Source: Micrasema longulum (Eukaryota > Arthropoda > Insecta > Trichoptera > Brachycentridae). Taken from it: a stretch of 64,000 bases of DNA. The stretch lies in NCBI GenBank assembly GCA_022494885.1, contig JAGVSM010004271.1:62001-126000 (forward strand), in the 5' to 3' direction. The notes below the pieces were generated by a model. That model searched no databases and was not told where the DNA came from. It worked only from the letters and a program-made list of their open reading frames with translations. Positions 41,201-47,200 of this stretch are shown here, one piece after another. The position numbers and the translations under genes were made by a program. Numbering within the stretch: position 1 is the first letter of the stretch; each line of letters opens with the position of its first letter.

Positions 41201-44200
41201 AGAGGTGAGAAGTAAAATAGGGTACTTACTTTTCATCCCGAATTAAAAAAAGTACTGTAAAAAAATATCCCGAACTTATGATGTCCCGATTTAAACTTAC
41301 ACAGTGCAACGCTGTCAATCAACAAAAATCTTCCACTGCCGTATTGACTATGAATGTGGAAATAAGGTGGAAAATGCTTTCAGCAATTGATGTATCTAAA
41401 GAACTTCGTGGAAGCTGAACTTGCCTCGAAATAGTGAAAGTCAGTAATTCCATCCCTGCTCATGAAAACATAATGATAAAAAATGTCTTCTGCTGCCAGG
41501 GCACATATTCTGATAGGAAGTTCAAATTTATCTACAATTTTATCCAGAAAGTAAAATTAAGTTTTCTGTATGAAAAATATAGTATGTTTACAATTTTTTT
41601 TCTAAACATGTTCAATTACCGGTTAACGACGAAGATACTTTGAATTTTCATACAAATATACACACCTTACATAAATATCGATATTAGGTTATACCGTCTC
41701 AGTATATACCGATGAAGATAGCCGTTCATAATCGCGGCCCAGGGACTGTAGAATCAATATTATTATTTATTTATTTTAAAGAAACAATCATTCAACAGTG
41801 ATATAGTAACATTAAAAAAAATACAGTTTAAAGACAGACCAGCAAATTTTCTAAAAAAGAATCACACATATTATTTAATTGTGTTACAACACAAGGGTGT
41901 GTTTATGTGTATTTTTATGAGAGTAAGTGTAGATGTGTGTTTATGTGTATTAGTGTGGGAGTAAGTGTTCAGGCGTGTGTAAGTGTGAGCATCATAAACA
42001 GCAAGTGGGATCATATCGCAGCCAGAAATAAGGAGTCTTATTTTTATTTTTTTTTTAAATAAATTAAGGGGCATTTAAAATATATCTATAGATGAAAAAA
42101 AGCATTATAGTTAGAGCAAGAACGATAGAGGAAAGAATGTTGTTCATAGTTAGTGCTACAGACTGGCTGGTGGAACAAATACTTATTTCTTGTCACGCGA
42201 AAGGGCACATTGAGATTAATTTTGGAGAGTGGGTTAAAAGAGTCTACTTTATTATTTAATAATTTATGTAAATAGCATAATTTAGATATAGTGCGTCTAT
42301 TTTCAAGGGTAAAAAATCCATTTTGTTTGGCAGATTGGCTGTAAGTACTAAGCGTTTTATTGTTTTTATAATTTAGGTATTTTAAAAAATTTTGTTAACA
42401 TTTTCAATCCTTTCCATGTTTGTTATGTATTGTGGGCTCCACACAACGGATGCAAACTCTAAATTACTGCGTACAAAAGTGTTGTATAATTTTTTAATGT
42501 ATTTGGTTTTTGTAAAGGTTTGGAAATTCTTAAAATAAAGCCCAGCATTTGGTAAGCTTTTTCAACAATAGAATTTATATGAGACCCAAACAGCAATCTA
42601 TTGTCGAGAACAACTCCTAAGTCTCTAATCTCGCTACATCGTGATATAGAATTATCTTTGATCGTATAATTGTGCGTAAAAAAAATATACTTTTAGTAAA
42701 TGTCATTGAATAACATTTTGAGGTATTAATGAATGTATTTGTAAATCGTTGGACAGAGTAGATTCAATTAAATATTTGGGAATTTTTATAAATGGGAATT
42801 TAGGATGGACTAATCAAATTAATCATATTAAAAATAAATTAAAAATCAAATTTCTTTTTTTAAAACTATAAGATATATAATTAGCATAAAAGAACTTGTA
42901 AAAATATATTACGCAATCACTCAATCTGTTTTGGAATATGGGATAATTGGATGGGGATGTGCAAATGACACACTGATCAAGCAAATAAAAATTGCACAAA
43001 AAGCTTTAATAAAAATTATCTTAAGAGTCGCAATCAGAACTAGCTCCCTCGGTATATTTGAAAATCTTAATGTCAAATCTATAAAACAACTTTATGTAAA
43101 AGCTTTGTTACTATACGCACGTAAACATTATTATCTACCTTCCGTTACAAATACGAGAGTTACTAGATACTCCACCCTGATGCTGCGAAAAAATAAAAAA
43201 ATAAATACAACCTTCGGTCAAAGAGGATTGGCCTACTACTCGGTTAAAGTGTACAATCTACTTCCATTATCCATAAGGACAGTTAGTAAGTTCTCACAAT
43301 ATAAAATTGCCATTAAGAAATGGATAGTGGAGGTGGGTTGCGCACGGATCGATGAGTGGATCAAGCCAAATATGTAAAATGTATGCACTGTTTATGAATT
43401 TTATTAATTAGTCTATATAAATTGGTTATGTTTTTTATGAATATTTTTGTTTTTTATTGTTTATTATAATTAGGTTAATTGGTTTAATTACGTTTTTTTT
43501 ATTGTTATTATTTTGTTAACTTTGTTGAATAGCTAATCTTAGGCATGTTTCACATTTTGTAAAATGTTTCCCTCGGCACGGGACACCCGTGACACAGTGA
43601 GGGAACATTATTCTGTATAAAAAAAAGAATACAAACAATGTAAAAGTATAAATAAATAAAATGTACAACTGGTTTTTATTACAGTAATCAAGATATTTTT
43701 GGATTTTTACACAGGGAGATATATCGTTGACATTGACAAAGATCTTGGCATCATCGGCAAAAAGTAGAAATTGAGAAAATGTAAAGCAGTAATTTTGCAG
43801 TATTGCGTTAATATTCTTCCGCAAGAAACACCACATAAAATGAGAGAAAAACACTTCTAGTGTATTTGTGAAAAACCGTTATGAAATTTCATTTTTTTAA
43901 ACTACATATCTCCATTGCAGAACAGCGAAAAATGGCAACCCTAATCTAGTAGTCGGTACTGTCGGTAGTCACTGTTATAATATTATAGCATGTAGATTGA
44001 AGGCTGGAGATTGCGTGTTATATTTTTCTCAGTCTTGGTTAACTGTCTAGACACAGTTTTTAAATAAATATGTTCCGATAACCTTGACTATCGTCTTTAA
44101 CCCTAAAAGCTATCATCTTCTGGCATAGTATCGCTCATGTAATTAATATTATCCGAGAGTTGTTGTTTGGCGTGGTGCATGTAACGATGTGAAAATGCGG

Positions 44201-47200
44201 ACTCGCTGATAGTTGCACGAATGGGGGCTATTCTGCGCCGTCTGTGGCTCAATCACAAATAACTATCGACAGTAATCGCATATTTTAATTTCACCGGTGT
44301 AAATATGGAAAATATTCCAAAACTGCTATTTTTATTTATCACGAGCTGAACCCGGCAATGCTTTGCTATTGCTAGATTTGTGTTCACACTCGTATATAGA
44401 TTAAACTGACAAAATCGAATGCTGTCGAAAACGATCTCTCAGGCGATAGATGCACAAATGTTGAGATCCGTACATTATGTAAGGCTGAGATAAGCATTAT
44501 CAACAAAATCAAGAAAGCTCTGCGTTGGTTTGGACATGTAGAGCGAATGGACAGCGAAAGAACGGCTAAAACTGTTTACACTGCGAATATTGATGGATAC
44601 AGAAATAGAGGGAGACCGAGAAAGACATGGCATGACCAAATCAAATAAATGCATGAAGATGAACATGTTAAAAATCGGAATAGTCAGCGCGCGTGCGTGA
44701 GAAGACGTGTGAATGTAAAGGAAGCAACATCTGTATGCTAAGATAGTGATTTTACATTTTACATTTTTTTTTTACACTTTTTTTTGCACCACAACAGGCC
44801 AGGAGGCCTAATTACAGCGGTGAATTACATCACAGAGCACCCAGGCTTGAGAAAAATCACATTTTAATTTTTGTGTTCTCACCGGGAATCGAACCCGGAA
44901 CCTTCCGTGCGTGAGTCAAGCGTCTTGACCACTACGCCACGGAGGCCGCCGCCGCCGATACTGCATAGTAGATATCAAGATACGCTGCAATTTAAAGCCA
45001 ATAAAGGCGTTCTACCCTCTCTGCTAACCCTCACGGAAAAACAGCGTGATGGTTTGTTTTGTTTGTTTTTTATGTCAATTATTGTATTTAGTCCAGATTA
45101 GATATGTAAGTATACGAGTATATTATTATTTTTGTGTATTTAACAGCTTTTTCAACGCTTACTTAGAAAGAACATAATTAAAATATTGATTCCACACTAA
45201 AATGTTTTACAAGTAATTGTTTATAAGCTGGAAATTTCAATAAAAATATGTCACCTAAATCTGAATGTTTATTACCTAGCGCATGAAGACGATTCAGTAC
45301 TGAATTGCTAGAATATATTGAGATATGATTGTTGCAGAGATAAAGTTGAACTAGCCCAGTCACAACATTATTTTGGTACGTGTATTTGTACATACACAAA
45401 TCTGGATTTTCTCCCAAGGGGGAGTAGGTATATATTTTTTATTTATATCCCTACAGAGATGAGGTAGATTTTTTTTTTATGATACTATGGTATTGAGTGA
45501 GTTTATTCTTATATTTCTTACTATGGTATTGAGTGAGTTTATTCTTATATTTCTTACTATGGTATTGAGTGAGTTTATTCTTATATTTCTTACTATGGTA
45601 TTGAGTGAGTTTATTCTTATATTTCTTACTATAGTATTGAGTGAGTTTATTCTTATATTTCTTACTATAGTATTGAGTGAGTTTATTCTTATATTTCTTA
45701 CTATATTATTGAGTGAGTTTATTATTATATTTCTTACTATAGTATTGAGTGAGTTTATTCTTATATTTCTTACTATGGTATTGAGTGAGTTTATTCTTAT
45801 ATTTCTTACTATAGTATTGAGTGAGTTTATTCTTATATTTCTTACTATAGTATTGAGTGAGTTTATTCTTATATTTCTTACTAAAGTATTGAGTGAGTTT
45901 ATTCTTGTATTTCTTACTATAGTATTGAGTGAGTTTATTCTTGTATTTCTTACTATAGTATTGAGTGAGTTTATTCTTATATTTCTTACTATAGTATTGA
46001 GTGAGTTTATTCTTATATTTCTTACTATAGTATTGAGTGAGTTTATTCTTATATTTCTTACTATGGTATTGAGTGAGTTTATTCTTATATTTCTTACTAT
46101 AGTATTGAGTGAGTCTAGAAAACATATCTCAATTATCATTTCAATTATGTTTTTATATATACATTATTTTTCTGTTGATTTAAATGATACTCATATTTTG
46201 TTTTTTTTAATACTACTATATTTTACTATTATTTTGTTGATTTTAGTGATACCATTATTTTGTATATTTGATTATATGTGATTCTTTTTTTTGCATTATA
46301 TGAGATCCGTGAGCTGTGTAAGGCTGAGACACGCATTATCGACAGAATCAAGAAAGGGGTGCTGCGTTGGTTTGGAGATGTAGAGCGAGTGGACAGCGAA
46401 AGAACGGCTAAAAGGATCTACTACGCGAATTTTGATGGATGCAGAAAACGCGGAACACCGAGAAAGACATGGCACGATCAAGTCCGTCAAATGAATTGAA
46501 TCGGGTTGTGGTCTTGTGGCTAGTGTATCGGACTCACGGACCAAAGGTCTGTGGTTCAAATCCCACTCTAACCCAACTTGATTCCCATTTTTTAATAGTG
46601 ATTTATTTACAACTCGTTGAAAATGGCCTTCAAAATTAAATATTTGAGTAAATCATAAGAACGCAAACATTTCTTTAAAAAAAAAAAAAAATACTTGAAG
46701 ATGGACATGTCAAAAGTAGGAATAATCGGCGTGCGTGCATGAGATGTATGAATGTAGAGAAAGCGAGATCTGTATTCAAAGATAGAGTGATGTGGCGTTC
46801 TATCCTCTCTGCGTACCCCTACGGGGAAACGGCGTGATGGTTTGTTGTTTGTTGATGTTGTTGTGTTATGTACATAAAGTGAAATTGATTAAAACGGTAT
46901 ATGGGGGATTCGGATCCCCCCTTCGGCCCAGGTAGGTTATGAAAAGGAGGTACTTACGGCACGCTGATTCCTTCTTTGTTCGCCTGTGATTCCAGCACAG
47001 TTTTGGTCCAATTTTGATTTTCGAATACCCCACAAGCTTCCCGCCCGAGCACGTGGCACACCCGCCCACAATAGTATCTTCGCGAATCAAAATCCGTTCT
47101 CCCGGTATTACTTTTGCTGGCAAATCCCCGACCGTCCTGTCCAACAGTTCATGTCCTTCCTCGTCCAAATCCTTTTCATCCTTGCGTAGAAGGTCTTTGA

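Larger units (their letters stand above)
19808..46957 (-). other. giant first coding intron of the CD36-family gene
   Basis: The donor GCC/GTAAGTA at 46,957 and acceptor TTCCAG at 19,808 delimit about 27.1 kb. It is filled with LINE, Penelope, SINE, MITE and Helitron sequence (listed separately). No independent cellular gene is recognised within it. Confidence 0.75.

Noticed and set aside
44880..44950. tRNA gene with CCGGGTTCGATTCCCGG
   Set aside because: It continues into a SINE body and A/T-rich tail inserted in a LINE; not a stand-alone tRNA.
45487..46281. 264-codon plus frame as a repetitive membrane protein gene
   Set aside because: It is made of 36-bp minisatellite units open in several frames on both strands; no promoter, splice or homology support.
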